64,000 nt of DNA from Streptomyces sp. MMG1121 (lineage in GTDB: Bacteria > Actinomycetota > Actinomycetes > Streptomycetales > Streptomycetaceae): assembly GCF_001280015.1 (NCBI RefSeq), contig NZ_LGDV01000202.1, positions 1-64,000 of the forward strand, given 5' to 3'. The position numbers and the translations under genes are program-made. Below are positions 37,128-45,746 of the stretch, piece after piece. The first letter of the stretch is position 1, and every line of letters starts with the position of its first letter. A model generated the notes under the pieces. That model made no database searches. It saw nothing but the letters and a program-made list of their open reading frames with translations, and had not been told where the DNA came from.

Positions 37128-37895
37128 ATGACCGTGAATCTCGAAGTCGCCGAAGGCGTCGGCACCCTGCGCCTCGACCGTCCGCCGATGAACGCGCTGG
37201 ACGTCGCCACCCAGGACCGGCTGAAGGAGCTCGCCGAGGAGGTCACACGGCGCGACGACGTGCGTGCCGTGGTGATCTACGGCGGTGAGCGGGTGTTCGC
37301 GGCGGGCGCGGACATCAAGGAGATGCAGAACATGGATCACACCGCGATGATCCTGCGCTCCCGCGGCCTGCAGGACGCCTTCACGGCCGTGGCCCGCATC
37401 CCCAAGCCCGTCGTCGCGGCCGTCACCGGCTACGCCCTCGGCGGCGGCTGCGAACTGGCCCTGTGCGCCGACTTCCGCATCGCTGCCGACAACGCCAAGC
37501 TCGGCCAGCCCGAGATCCTGCTCGGCCTGATCCCGGGCGCCGGCGGCACCCAGCGCCTGCCCCGGCTGATCGGCCCCTCCAAGGCCAAGGACCTCGTCTT
37601 CACGGGCCGTCAGGTCAGGGCCGACGAGGCGCTCGCGATCGGCCTGGTGGACCGGGTCGTCCCGGCCGCCGAGGTGTACGAGCAGGCGCACGCCTGGGCC
37701 GCGAAGCTCGCCCAGGGCCCCGCGATCGCCCTGCGCGCGGCGAAGGAGTCGATCGACACCGGGCTGGAGGCCGACATCGACACCGGGCTCGCCGTCGAAC
37801 GGAACTGGTTCGCGGGGCTGTTCGCGACCGAGGACCGCGAGATCGGCATGCGCAGCTTCGTGGAGGAGGGGCCCGGCAAGGCCAAGTTCCGCTGA
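37128..37895 (+). CDS. Enoyl-CoA hydratase/isomerase family protein
   Basis: 255 residues from ATG 37128. Crotonase-fold hallmarks: oxyanion-hole loop [16 protein letters not shown], then [20 protein letters not shown] and [20 protein letters not shown]. Both catalytic Glu positions of true hydratases (in GGCE and QPE) are kept. The C-terminal [10 protein letters not shown] is like that of EchA8-type enzymes. It is probably a short-chain enoyl-CoA hydratase of beta-oxidation. TAACCT lies 8 bases before the ATG and no ribosome site is evident, which would fit a leaderless transcript. Single gene. Confidence 0.9.
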   Translation: MTVNLEVAEGVGTLRLDRPPMNALDVATQDRLKELAEEVTRRDDVRAVVIYGGERVFAAGADIKEMQNMDHTAMILRSRGLQDAFTAVARIPKPVVAAVTGYALGGGCELALCADFRIAADNAKLGQPEILLGLIPGAGGTQRLPRLIGPSKAKDLVFTGRQVRADEALAIGLVDRVVPAAEVYEQAHAWAAKLAQGPAIALRAAKESIDTGLEADIDTGLAVERNWFAGLFATEDREIGMRSFVEEGPGKAKFR

Positions 37896-37990
37896 CCGTC
37901 GGCGGTGTGAACTTCCCGGCAACTCCGGTTGGTCGCCTTGTAATTGACGCGTCGTCTCATCCGGGTCCCTCGATGGGGCGGATTATGGGA

Positions 37991-38000
37991 GCCTTAAGGC
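37991..38000. promoter_or_regulatory. GCCTTAAGGC palindrome in a 300-base gap
   Basis: A perfect 10-bp palindrome, with a second CCTTAAG 2 bases on. It lies in 37896-38194, where no gene is seen. Similar CTTAAG symmetry occurs before the gene at 56079 (GCTTAAGC). Possible operator; weak. Confidence 0.25.
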
Positions 38001-38194
38001 AACCTTAAGCCTGCTCTGTCGAGGGAGCCTGACGATTGCCCGGAAGTGAGCCGTTCGCGCAGGTCAACCGGGCCGCATCGGACGTCGACGTGCCGTCGGC
38101 ATATGCCGCGCGCAGGAGTGAGGGCGGGGGCGTGCGGGGGGCGTATTCCTGCGGAACGGCCCCCAACGCGGCTCAGGGCGGCCATCATGGGGGC

Positions 38195-38698
38195 ATGGCG
38201 GGGCTGGAGGGCATCGAACAGCCGCGGGGACACAGTCGTGCGGCCGCGGCACGCTGGTCGCCCGGGGTCGAGGACGAACAGGCGCTCAAGGCGCTCGAAC
38301 TGTTCGGCAACCCGACGGAGGCGGAGGTCCCGCTGCCGTCCCGCCCGGAATCCGCTGCCACCGCCCGCCGGCTCGCCCAGGTCGTCGTCCTGCGCACCTG
38401 GCGGCTGAACCCCAAGCTCACCGAGGACGCCGTCCTGCTCGTGTCGGAACTCGTCGGCAACGCCGTACGGCACACCGGCGCCCGTGTCTTCGGCCTCAGG
38501 ATGCGCCGCCGCCCCGGCTGGATCCGGGTGGAGGTCCGTGACCCCTCACGGGGGCTGCCCTGTCTGATGCCGGTTCAGGAGCTGGACGTCAGCGGTCGCG
38601 GACTGTTCCTCGTGGACAAGCTCTCCGATCGCTGGGGCGTGGACCTGCTGCCGCGCGGCAAGACCACATGGTTCGAGATGCGGGTGGCCGACCGGTAG
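38195..38698 (+). CDS. HATPase_c serine-kinase-type regulator (RsbW-like)
   Basis: About 167 residues from ATG 38195 (MAGLEGIEQPRGHS); the frame is open upstream to 38036, so a longer start is possible. GHKL features: TEDAVLLVSELVGNAVRHTG (N-box), VEVRDPSRGLPCLM (G1-like) and VSGRGLFLVDKLSDRWGVDL (G2). These proteins phosphorylate anti-anti-sigma factors or hold sigma factors. There is no partner gene beside it, unlike the copy at 3902-4312. Confidence 0.75.
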   Translation: MAGLEGIEQPRGHSRAAAARWSPGVEDEQALKALELFGNPTEAEVPLPSRPESAATARRLAQVVVLRTWRLNPKLTEDAVLLVSELVGNAVRHTGARVFGLRMRRRPGWIRVEVRDPSRGLPCLMPVQELDVSGRGLFLVDKLSDRWGVDLLPRGKTTWFEMRVADR

Positions 38699-38783
38699 CG
38701 CAGGAGTGGAATCGGCGCTGCCGCGACCCGAAATCATCCCTCAATCGGGCTAATCGGTGGTTTTCTTACCAATCACCCCTTAA

Positions 38784-39596
38784 ATGGTGCGGGTGACCAC
38801 GACCAACCGACGCGGGGTGCTGCGCGCGGGCGCCGGACTCGTCGCCGGCGGCGCGCTCGCCGCCGGTTGCGGTGCGGGCCGGACCGACCCGACCACCACC
38901 CCGCACTCTCCGTCGTCCTCCCCGTCCGCCGCCCGCGCCGCCGGCCACTCCGCGGCCAGTGCCCGCACGGCCCCCGCTCCCCGCGCCTATCCCGGCCAAC
39001 CCGCCCAGATCACCCACGGCCCGCGCACCCGCCCCCAGGTCGCCCTCACCTTCCACGGTCAGGGCGACCCCGCGATCGCCCACTCCCTGCTCGACACGGC
39101 GGAGAAGCACGGCTCCCGCCTCACGGTGCTCGCCGTCGGCACGTGGCTGGACGAACACCCCGACGTCGCCCGCCGGATCCTCGACGGCGGCCACGACCTC
39201 GGCAACCACACCCAGCGGCACGTCTCCGTCAATCAGATGGCCGAGGCGGACGCCCGCAAGGAGATCACCGACTGCGCGGACCGGCTGAAGCGGCTCACCG
39301 GATCCATCGGCACCTGGTTCCGCCCCTCCCGGTCGCCGACCGCCTCCCCGCTGGTCGCCCGGCTCGCCCGCGACGCCGGGTACCCGCATGTGCTGTCGTA
39401 CGACGTCGATTCGCTCGACTACACCCGTCCGGGCGCCGCCGCCGTCACCCGCAAGGTTCTCGCCGAAGTGCGGAACGGGTCGGTGGTGAGCATGCACTTC
39501 GGGTATCCGGACACCGTCGCCGCCCTGCCCGACGTCCTCCACGAACTCGACCGCCGCGCACTGCGCGCGGTCACCACCACGGAGCTGCTGAGCTGA
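38784..39596 (+). CDS. NodB-fold polysaccharide deacetylase-like lipoprotein, catalytic Asp motif lost
   Basis: 270 residues. A Tat-like leader (TTNRRGVLRAGAGLVAGG) ends in a lipobox (LAAGC). A Ser/Pro/Ala linker is followed by a NodB-like domain. Motif 1, normally TFDDG, is TFHGQ at residues 89-93, so the catalytic base and one metal-ligand Asp are missing. Motif 2 HTQRH (His142, His146) is kept; motif 3 is FRPSRSP and motif 4 DVDSLDY. It may bind rather than deacetylate cell-wall sugars, or use altered chemistry. The gene overlaps the beta-propeller lipoprotein gene (TGATG). Confidence 0.8.
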   Translation: MVRVTTTNRRGVLRAGAGLVAGGALAAGCGAGRTDPTTTPHSPSSSPSAARAAGHSAASARTAPAPRAYPGQPAQITHGPRTRPQVALTFHGQGDPAIAHSLLDTAEKHGSRLTVLAVGTWLDEHPDVARRILDGGHDLGNHTQRHVSVNQMAEADARKEITDCADRLKRLTGSIGTWFRPSRSPTASPLVARLARDAGYPHVLSYDVDSLDYTRPGAAAVTRKVLAEVRNGSVVSMHFGYPDTVAALPDVLHELDRRALRAVTTTELLS

Positions 39597-40783
39597 TGCG
39601 AACCACGAAAGCCGCGCGGCTGCTGGCCGCCGGCGCCGCCCTCACCGCCCTGACGCTGCTGTCCGCGTGCAGTTCCGGCTCGCAGACGCAACGGAACGAG
39701 GCCCTCGGCAGCAAGGCCGCCGTCCAGCCGCGGGTGAACCAGCAGCGGGTGAACGTGCTGCCCGGGATGCCGCCGGTCGAGGACCCCGCCGACCTCTACT
39801 CGGCCGACCGCCCGGACCAGCTCTCGCCGGTCGTCAAGGACTTCCCGTCCCGGGTGTACGTCCCCAACACCAACTCCAACACCGTCAGCGTCATCGACCC
39901 GCAGACGTACAAGGTCATCGAGACCATCCCGGTCTCCCGCCAGCCCCAGCACGTCGTGCCGTCCTGGGACCTGAAGACCCTCTGGGTCAACAACGACCTC
40001 GGCAACAGCCTCACGCCCATCGACCCGAGGACGGGCCGGGCCGGCCGGGCGGTCGCCGTGCACGACCCGTACAACCTGTACTTCACGCCCGACGGCAAGT
40101 ACGCCGTCGTCATGGCCTCCATGGACCGCCAGCTGGTCTTCCGCGACGCACACACCATGAAGGTCGTCAAGGCCTTGCCGGTCAGCTGCTACGGCGTCAA
40201 CCACGCCGACTTCTCGCCCGACGGCCGTTACTTCATCGTCTCCTGCGAGTTCAGCGGCGAACTCCTCAAGGTCGACACCGCGAGGATGGAGGTCATCGAC
40301 CACCGCAAGCTGCCGTTCCGCGGCGCGATGCCGCAGGACGTCAAGATCTCCCCGGACGGCAGGCTGTTCTACATCGCCGACATGGTGGCCAACGGCCTCT
40401 GGATCCTCGACGGCGACAAGTTCACCCGGCCCCGCTTCCTCGCCACCGGCAAGGGCGCCCACGGCCTCTACATCAGCCGCGACTCCCGTGAGATGTACAT
40501 CTCCAACCGGGGCGAAGGCTCCATCTCCGTCTTCGACTTCGCCCGGAACAAGCTCACCAAGAAGTGGCGGCTGCCCGGCGGCGGCAGCCCCGACATGGGC
40601 GGTGTCTCGGCCGACGGCAAGGTGCTGTGGCTGTCCGGCCGCTACAACTCCGAGGTGTACGCCATCGACACCGAGACCGGCCGGCAACTGGCCCGCATCA
40701 AGGTCGGCAGCGGACCGCACGGCCTCGCCGTCTATCCCCAGCCCGGCCGCTACTCGCTCGGCCACACGGGCATCTTCCGCTGA
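39596..40783 (+). CDS. YncE-like beta-propeller lipoprotein
   Basis: 395 residues with a lipobox leader (LLAAGAALTALTLLSAC). The mature part contains repeated blades such as YVPNTNSNTVSVIDPQTYKV, FTPDGKYAVVMASM, FSPDGRYFIVSCEFSGELLK, ISPDGRLFYIADMV and VSADGKVLWLSGRYNSEVYA, as in YVTN/YncE seven-bladed propellers. It is exposed outside the membrane and likely binds a partner or ligand. Translational coupling to the NodB-like lipoprotein suggests the two act together at the cell surface. A very short gap separates it from the convergent GNAT gene. Confidence 0.85.
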   Translation: MRTTKAARLLAAGAALTALTLLSACSSGSQTQRNEALGSKAAVQPRVNQQRVNVLPGMPPVEDPADLYSADRPDQLSPVVKDFPSRVYVPNTNSNTVSVIDPQTYKVIETIPVSRQPQHVVPSWDLKTLWVNNDLGNSLTPIDPRTGRAGRAVAVHDPYNLYFTPDGKYAVVMASMDRQLVFRDAHTMKVVKALPVSCYGVNHADFSPDGRYFIVSCEFSGELLKVDTARMEVIDHRKLPFRGAMPQDVKISPDGRLFYIADMVANGLWILDGDKFTRPRFLATGKGAHGLYISRDSREMYISNRGEGSISVFDFARNKLTKKWRLPGGGSPDMGGVSADGKVLWLSGRYNSEVYAIDTETGRQLARIKVGSGPHGLAVYPQPGRYSLGHTGIFR

Positions 40784-40798
40784 GCCCGGCGGGCGCCG

Positions 40799-41425
40799 CT
40801 ACAGCAGCAGCGCCTCCGCGCCCACCGCGCGGTAGCCGGCCGCCTGGAACGCCCGCACACTGCGGGCGTTCCCCGGCGATACCTGCGCCCACAGCGGCTC
40901 GCCGGCGAGGTGCCGGGCGGCCGTCACCAGCAGCCGCCCCAGGCCCCGGTGCCGTACGCGCTCGTCCACTTCGACCGACACCTCCAGCCGCCCGGCGACC
41001 CCGCGTCCCAGCACCAGCACCCCGCCCCCGGCCGACCAGGCACGCACGTCGTCGCGCCGGACCCGCGCGTACGCGACCCGGGAATGGGCGGGGTCCTCGA
41101 TCTCCTTCAGCGCGAGCGGCGGCTCCCCGGACAGCGGGCCGGCCACCAGCAGCGCGTCGACGACCTCACACGCACGGCCCGTACGGTCCATGAGGGCGGT
41201 CAGGAAGCGCGGGCTCGTCGCCGCCGACAGGGGATCGAGGTCCAGGGTGCGCAGCGCGTCGTGCACCCAGGCCGGATCCTCGTCCGTGAAGACGACCGCG
41301 TGGGCCGTGAACGACAGCACGCCCGCGTCCCGGGGCGACGGCTGCGGTACGACCACCGTACGGCCGTCGGCCGGCGGGAAGACGCCCAGGGCCGCCGCAT
41401 CCAGGATGTCCCGCAACGTCGCCAA
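40799..41425 (-). CDS. GNAT-family N-acetyltransferase
   Basis: 208 residues from TTG 41425, chosen because AAGGAG lies 6 bases before it. The C-terminal ~80 residues carry the GNAT core: VEVDERVRHRGLGRLLVTAA (acetyl-CoA loop R-x-x-G-x-G) and VSPGNARSVRAFQAAGYRAV. The N-terminal half (AVVFTDEDPAWVHDALRTLD) is less typical. Substrate unknown. It diverges from a MerR regulator 48 bases away, which may control both. Confidence 0.8.
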   Translation of the reverse strand: MATLRDILDAAALGVFPPADGRTVVVPQPSPRDAGVLSFTAHAVVFTDEDPAWVHDALRTLDLDPLSAATSPRFLTALMDRTGRACEVVDALLVAGPLSGEPPLALKEIEDPAHSRVAYARVRRDDVRAWSAGGGVLVLGRGVAGRLEVSVEVDERVRHRGLGRLLVTAARHLAGEPLWAQVSPGNARSVRAFQAAGYRAVGAEALLL

Positions 41426-41437
41426 CGCCCGCTCCTT

Positions 41438-41467
41438 GAGTCTCCACCCACTGGAAGGCCCAGACTC
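41438..41467. promoter_or_regulatory. Candidate MerR operator between GNAT and MerR genes
   Basis: GAGTCT (41438-41443) and AGACTC (41462-41467) are inverted with 18 bases between them, in the short divergent gap. Position and symmetry suit a MerR-type promoter element. Confidence 0.4.
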
Positions 41468-41473
41468 CCAGAC

Positions 41474-42385
41474 ATGACCGACGACGGCACCGGACTCCTC
41501 ACCATCGGCGAGCTGGCCCGGGCCACCGGGCTGAGCGCGCGCACCATCCGCTACTGGTCCGACGAGGGCGTGCTCGCCCCGGTGACCCGCTCCTCGGGCG
41601 GCTACCGGCTCTACGACACCGCCGGCGTCGCCCGCCTGGAGCTGATCCGCACGCTGCGCGAGCTGGGGCTCGGCCTGGACGACGTGCGCGTGGTGCTGGC
41701 CGGGGAGCGTTCGGTGGCCGAGGTGGCGGCCGCCCACGTGGCGGCACTGGACGCGCAGATCAGGGCGCTGAAGGTGACCCGGGCCGTGCTGTCGACGGTC
41801 GCCCGGCGAGGCTCGACCGCAGAGGAGACGACGCTGATGAACAAATTGGCCCGACTGTCGGCCGCGGAGCGGCAGCGGATCGTGGACGACTTCGTGGAGG
41901 AGATCTTCCACGGGCTCGACACGGCCGACCCCTGGATCCGCGAGCGCACCCGTACCATCGGCGTGCAACTGCCGGACGATCCGACCCCGGAGCAGGTCGA
42001 CGCCTGGGTGGAGCTGGCGGAGCTGCTGCAGAACCCGGACTTCCGGGCCATGATGCGCAGGAGGATGGAGTTCAACGCCGCCGACCGCACCCCCGACACC
42101 CCGGCCGGATCCTCCGCGGCGTTCCTCAAGCGGTTGATCGAGTTGGCCGGCGCGGCCCGGGAGCGGGGCGTGGCGCCCGGGTCGGCCGAGGCGGACGCGG
42201 TCCTGACCGAACTGTTCGGCGCGAGCGCCGACCGCACGGCCGTGCTGCGCGGTCTCGACCTCGGCGACCAGGTCGCCCGCTACCGCGAGTTGGCGGCGCT
42301 CATCAAGGGCGAGCAGGAGCCCCCGAGGTTCCAGGAGGAGTTCGGCTGGGTGGTCGCGGCGCTGAAGGCCTGGCCGGGCCGTTAA
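41474..42385 (+). CDS. MerR-family transcriptional regulator with TipAS-like length
   Basis: 303 residues from ATG 41474. The N-terminal winged HTH is LTIGELARATGLSARTIRYW and GVLAPVTRSSGGYRLYD; a dimerisation helix follows (AEVAAAHVAALDAQIRALKV). The remaining ~190 residues are helical (AERQRIVDDFVEEIFHGL, FLKRLIELAGAARERGVAPG) and form an effector domain I do not recognise as a named family. It probably represses or activates itself and the divergent acetyltransferase. No Cys metal-site pattern is present, so a metal sensor is unlikely. Confidence 0.88.
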   Translation: MTDDGTGLLTIGELARATGLSARTIRYWSDEGVLAPVTRSSGGYRLYDTAGVARLELIRTLRELGLGLDDVRVVLAGERSVAEVAAAHVAALDAQIRALKVTRAVLSTVARRGSTAEETTLMNKLARLSAAERQRIVDDFVEEIFHGLDTADPWIRERTRTIGVQLPDDPTPEQVDAWVELAELLQNPDFRAMMRRRMEFNAADRTPDTPAGSSAAFLKRLIELAGAARERGVAPGSAEADAVLTELFGASADRTAVLRGLDLGDQVARYRELAALIKGEQEPPRFQEEFGWVVAALKAWPGR

Positions 42386-42444
42386 TCTGACCAGCGTCAG
42401 TACGCCAGCACGGCACGAGAAACACGAACAAAAGGGGCGGATCG

Positions 42445-42657
42445 GTGGCGGACATCGAGGAAGCACGCAAGCAGTTCCAGCGGATCGACGCGGACGGAGA
42501 CGGATTCATCACCGCCGCAGAGTTCAAGTCCGCCCTGGCTCAGGCCGGCGACTGGAACGTCACGGAGACGGTCGCCGCGGCCATCATCAAGCAGCGGGAC
42601 CTCAACGGCGACCAGGTTCTGTCGTTCGACGAGTTCTGGGCCTACCTGAGCAAGTGA
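42445..42657 (+). CDS. Small EF-hand calcium-binding protein
   Basis: 70 residues from a GTG at 42445. Two canonical EF loops are visible: DADGDGFITAAE (residues about 15-26) and DLNGDQVLSFDE (about 53-64), so it is a calmodulin-like single pair. Streptomycetes encode several such proteins (CabB to CabD class), which act as calcium buffers or sensors in the cytoplasm. It sits alone behind the MerR gene and ends at the strong terminator at 42665. Confidence 0.93.
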   Translation: MADIEEARKQFQRIDADGDGFITAAEFKSALAQAGDWNVTETVAAAIIKQRDLNGDQVLSFDEFWAYLSK

Positions 42658-42664
42658 CCCGCCC

Positions 42665-42705
42665 GTAGGGGGTGCGCCGGCCGTACGGGCCGGTGCACCC
42701 CCTAC
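42665..42705 (+). terminator. Terminator after the EF-hand gene
   Basis: GTAGGGGGTGC and GCACCCCCTAC form the perfect outer 11-bp stem; an inner GCCGGCC/GGCCGGT part extends it. It begins 7 bases past the stop. Confidence 0.9.
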
Positions 42706-42925
42706 GTCATGCGCCGCGCCGGATCCGCACGCTCCGGCGGCCCTCGTGCCGCTCCGGCGTCCGCGGCAGGCCGAAGCACCTGCCGACGGTGATCGCCGGG
42801 GTCTTCGTGGACCCCGGACACGATTCACCCGATCGCCGGTGGTCAGGAATAGGCCCGGTGCGGAAGGAGTTGTCGCGGACGACAGAACGCATGCACATGC
42901 ATGAATCGACTCCGGAAGGCCTGTC

Positions 42926-43588
42926 ATGAAGATCGGCATCATCGGCGCGGGCAACATCGGCGGCAACCTGACCCGCAGGCTCACCGCTCTCGGCCACGAG
43001 GTCTCCGTGGCGAACTCGCGCGGCCCCGAGACGCTCAGGGAACTGGCCGAGGAGACCGGCGCGAGCGCGGTCCGGGCCGAGGAGGCGGCCAAGGGTGCCG
43101 AGGTGGTGGTCGTCACCATCCCGCTGAAGGCGATCCCGGACCTCCCCTCCGGCCTGCTGGACGGCGTGGCCGAGGACGCGGCGGTGATCGACACCGGCAA
43201 CTACTACCCGCAGCAGCGGGACGGCCGGATCGCGGCCATCGAGGACGAGGGCCTGACCGAGAGCCGCTGGACCGAGCAGCACCTCGGCCACCCGGTCGTC
43301 AAGGCCTTCAACGGCACCTACGCCCAGGACATCCTGGACCGTCCCCGCCCCGCGGGCGCCCCGGACCGCATGGCCCTCCCGGTGGCCGGCGACGACGAGG
43401 CGGCCAAGGCCAAGGTCCGCACGCTGATCGACGAACTCGGCTTCGACACGGTCGACGCGGGCGGCATCGACGACTCCTGGCGCCAGCAGCCGGACACCCC
43501 GGTCTACGGCCTCCAGGCGGGAGCGGAGGCCGTCAAGAAGGCACTCACCGAGGCCTCCCCGGAACGCCCGGAGGCTTTCCGGGGCTGA
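42926..43588 (+). CDS. NADP/F420-type oxidoreductase, NAD(P)-binding
   Basis: 220 residues from ATG 42926. The Rossmann fold opens with KIGIIGAGNIGGNLTRRL, followed by VSVANSRGPETLRELAEE, typical of the F420-dependent NADP reductase-like family (DUF-type relatives of P5C reductase). Later motifs are VVVTIPLKAIPDLPSGLLDG, DTGNYYPQQRDG and HPVVKAFNGTYAQDI. Activity is probably hydride transfer between NADP and F420 or another small molecule; the substrate is unproven. GGAAGG lies about 10 bases upstream. Single gene, convergent with the GH25 gene. Confidence 0.85.
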   Translation: MKIGIIGAGNIGGNLTRRLTALGHEVSVANSRGPETLRELAEETGASAVRAEEAAKGAEVVVVTIPLKAIPDLPSGLLDGVAEDAAVIDTGNYYPQQRDGRIAAIEDEGLTESRWTEQHLGHPVVKAFNGTYAQDILDRPRPAGAPDRMALPVAGDDEAAKAKVRTLIDELGFDTVDAGGIDDSWRQQPDTPVYGLQAGAEAVKKALTEASPERPEAFRG

Positions 43589-43599
43589 CCGCCCCGTCC

Positions 43600-44154
43600 C
43601 TACGGCGTAGCCCAGTCCGCCAGCGAGGCCTTGCTCGAGAAGTCGGCCACGTCCTTGTCGTAGGGGTCGCTGGTGTACTGGTGGAAGCGCCACTTCGCCT
43701 TGATGCGCGGGTGGCCCGCGCTCACGTAGTCGGCGATCCACAGGCCGTCGCCCGCGTAGGACGTACCGTCGATGTTCAGCCAGAAATCGCGGTTGCAGTA
43801 GAGGATGACCCGATGAGTCGGCCGCAGGGACTTCACCTTCTTGAGGAAGGCGTCCTTCTCGGCGTTGCTCGCGTGGGTGCCGTCGCCGGTGGTCTCCCAG
43901 TCGACGGCGAGGATGTCACCCGCCCTCGACGGGGCGGCGGTCACGAAGTGCTCTGCCTGGGCGGTGAGATTGCCGGGCCACAGGAAGTGGTAGAAGCCCA
44001 CGACCAGGTCGGCGTCTCGGGCGGTCTTCGCCTGGGCGGTGGCGTGGGGGTTGACGTACGAATGGCCCTCCGTCGCCTTGATGAAGGCGAAGGAGAGGCC
44101 GCTCGTGTCGTACGAGGACGACTGGTACGCGCTGACGTCGATACCGCGGAGCAT
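43600..44154 (-). CDS. GH25 muramidase-like protein without signal peptide
   Basis: 184 residues. GH25 landmarks: MLRGIDVSAYQ at the N-terminus (catalytic Asp), FAFIKATEGHSYVNPH, VVGFYHFLWPGN, LAVDWETTGDG (catalytic Glu) and YCNRDFWLNIDG. Such enzymes cut the MurNAc-GlcNAc bond of peptidoglycan. The protein begins directly with the catalytic domain, and no upstream in-frame signal was found. It may be released by lysis, exported non-classically or helped by another system. No phage genes are nearby. Confidence 0.85.
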   Translation of the reverse strand: MLRGIDVSAYQSSSYDTSGLSFAFIKATEGHSYVNPHATAQAKTARDADLVVGFYHFLWPGNLTAQAEHFVTAAPSRAGDILAVDWETTGDGTHASNAEKDAFLKKVKSLRPTHRVILYCNRDFWLNIDGTSYAGDGLWIADYVSAGHPRIKAKWRFHQYTSDPYDKDVADFSSKASLADWATP

Positions 44155-44248
44155 GTGGGGACTCCTCGAAGTGCCGGTGGGGGAAGGCAGTTGCTGGTTG
44201 AGTGATGCCCCAAGATGGCACGCCCGATCCGTCCCGCACGCATGAACG

Positions 44249-45286
44249 TCAGCTTCGGCCGGCCACCGAGCCGAGGACCGACGCCGACTTCGCCGACCAG
44301 TCGGAGGTGATGATGCTCGCGTGGTCCTTGGCCAGCAGTGCCAGCCGGGCCGCGACCTCGGCGTCGGTCGGGGCGGTGGAGGAGATCGCCGGGGAGACGT
44401 TGTAGGCGTCGGTCATGATCGAGATGTAGTGGTTCGTGGAGTAGAACGACGTGTCGTAGTCGTTGTTCACGTAGGTGGCCGCGTCGCCGTCGAAGAACAC
44501 GAACCAGGGGCGGATCGAGGTGTCGGAGGTCCAGCGGCTCGCCCGCGGGTCGCCGCCCGCCGCGCCCAGCACCGCGGGGAAGGCCTCGGCCCGCGCGATG
44601 TTCCCGGCCGCGTACAGGTCGCGCAGATGGTCGCCGTACTCCTGGTCCGTCCAGTAGTGGTCGAACGGGTTGTTCATCTCCACGGTGCCGGGGATCACCT
44701 CGAAGAGGAACTTGCCCTTGAGGGAGTCGCGGCCCGGCCAGGCGTTCGCCTTCGCCGCCGCGTCCAGCGTGGAGTACGACGAACCCAGCAGGTCGGACGG
44801 CTTGTAGACGCTGCTGCCGAGCTTCTGGCCGATCAGCGTGTCGAACTCGTCCGGGCCGAGGCCGACGTCGTTGTTGAAGCCGACCTTCATCTCTATCTTG
44901 AAGACGATCGGCGCGTGGTCGGGGTGGAGCTGGTTCCAGGCCGCGATGTTGTCCAGGCAGCTGCCGAAGTCCTGGTCGCGGTCCTTGCTGTACAGCTCGC
45001 CCGGGGTCTTCGCGTCCTCGCAGTTGTTGTCGTCGCCGAGCGGGTTGCTGTGGCTGACCCGCCAGCGCCTGCTCAGGCTGTCCGCGTAGATGTCGATCTC
45101 CAGCAGCGAGGCACCCGAGTCCAGCGCCTGGGCGAAGTACGTGTACTTGGACTTGTCGTACGCGTTGTGCGTCCCGATCGCCGTCGTCTCCGAGAACTTC
45201 GCCGACGCCGCGTGCGCGTTGCCCGGCACCACCACCAGCAGTGCGGCCGCCCCCACGAGTGCCGCCAGTCGTCTGATCGCCCGCAT
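44249..45286 (-). CDS. Secreted calcium-dependent PI-PLC-like phospholipase C
   Basis: 345 residues with a Sec leader (RRLAALVGAAALLVVVPG, cut near AHA). The mature part has ETTAIGTHNAYDKSKYTYF (first catalytic His), LEIDIYADSLSRRWRVSHSN (metal and second His region) and VFKIEMKVGF. These resemble the Ca2+-dependent streptomycete phosphatidylinositol-specific phospholipase C group. It cleaves phosphoinositides or related lipids outside the cell. The gene faces a nuclease-fold gene across a 460-base gap, and another phospholipase gene lies 2.3 kb away. Confidence 0.88.
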   Translation of the reverse strand: MRAIRRLAALVGAAALLVVVPGNAHAASAKFSETTAIGTHNAYDKSKYTYFAQALDSGASLLEIDIYADSLSRRWRVSHSNPLGDDNNCEDAKTPGELYSKDRDQDFGSCLDNIAAWNQLHPDHAPIVFKIEMKVGFNNDVGLGPDEFDTLIGQKLGSSVYKPSDLLGSSYSTLDAAAKANAWPGRDSLKGKFLFEVIPGTVEMNNPFDHYWTDQEYGDHLRDLYAAGNIARAEAFPAVLGAAGGDPRASRWTSDTSIRPWFVFFDGDAATYVNNDYDTSFYSTNHYISIMTDAYNVSPAISSTAPTDAEVAARLALLAKDHASIITSDWSAKSASVLGSVAGRS

Positions 45287-45746
45287 GTCCGAACTCCCTT
45301 TCGTCGCAGTCGAGTTGGCGGCAGCGTAGGGGGAAGCGGTTACTGAGGGGTAGCTCGTGGCGGAACATCAGCCGTCCCACGCCGTCTACTTGTGTCCGCC
45401 ACACCCCTCTGCTGTGCACAGTGCGGTTGTCGGCGGCCGAGGCGTGCACGGTGTCGTGCCCCTGGGACGACGATCTGGCCGACCGGGCCCCAGATGCTCT
45501 CGGGGTGGCGTAACGGAAGCTGGCAATCGAGAGAAAGTGCAGGTCACATGTGTTTCTTCGGTCTGGCGTCGGTCTTTCGGCCCGTGCGGGAAGCTTTGAG
45601 ATTTCCCTCTGTGCCCCGGGCGGCGGCAATCTCGTGTTCACGGGGGCGTTGCCGAAGGACGGCTTCCTGAGGGCGAAGTTATATAGACAACTTTGCTCAC
45701 CTGGGTGCCGTCACGGCGGTGCCCGGGGCGGAGAGGACCCAACACC
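45287..45746. other. 460-base gap, no convincing gene
   Basis: Holds the promoters of two divergent genes. A lower-GC patch (TTATATAGACAACTTTGC near 45679) stands out. An open frame across 45550-45981 has no recognisable domain. Confidence 0.5.

Noticed and set aside
43600..44154. Prophage remnant signalled by the GH25 gene
   Set aside because: No capsid, tail, holin, integrase or att site nearby; GH25 genes also occur as chromosomal genes.
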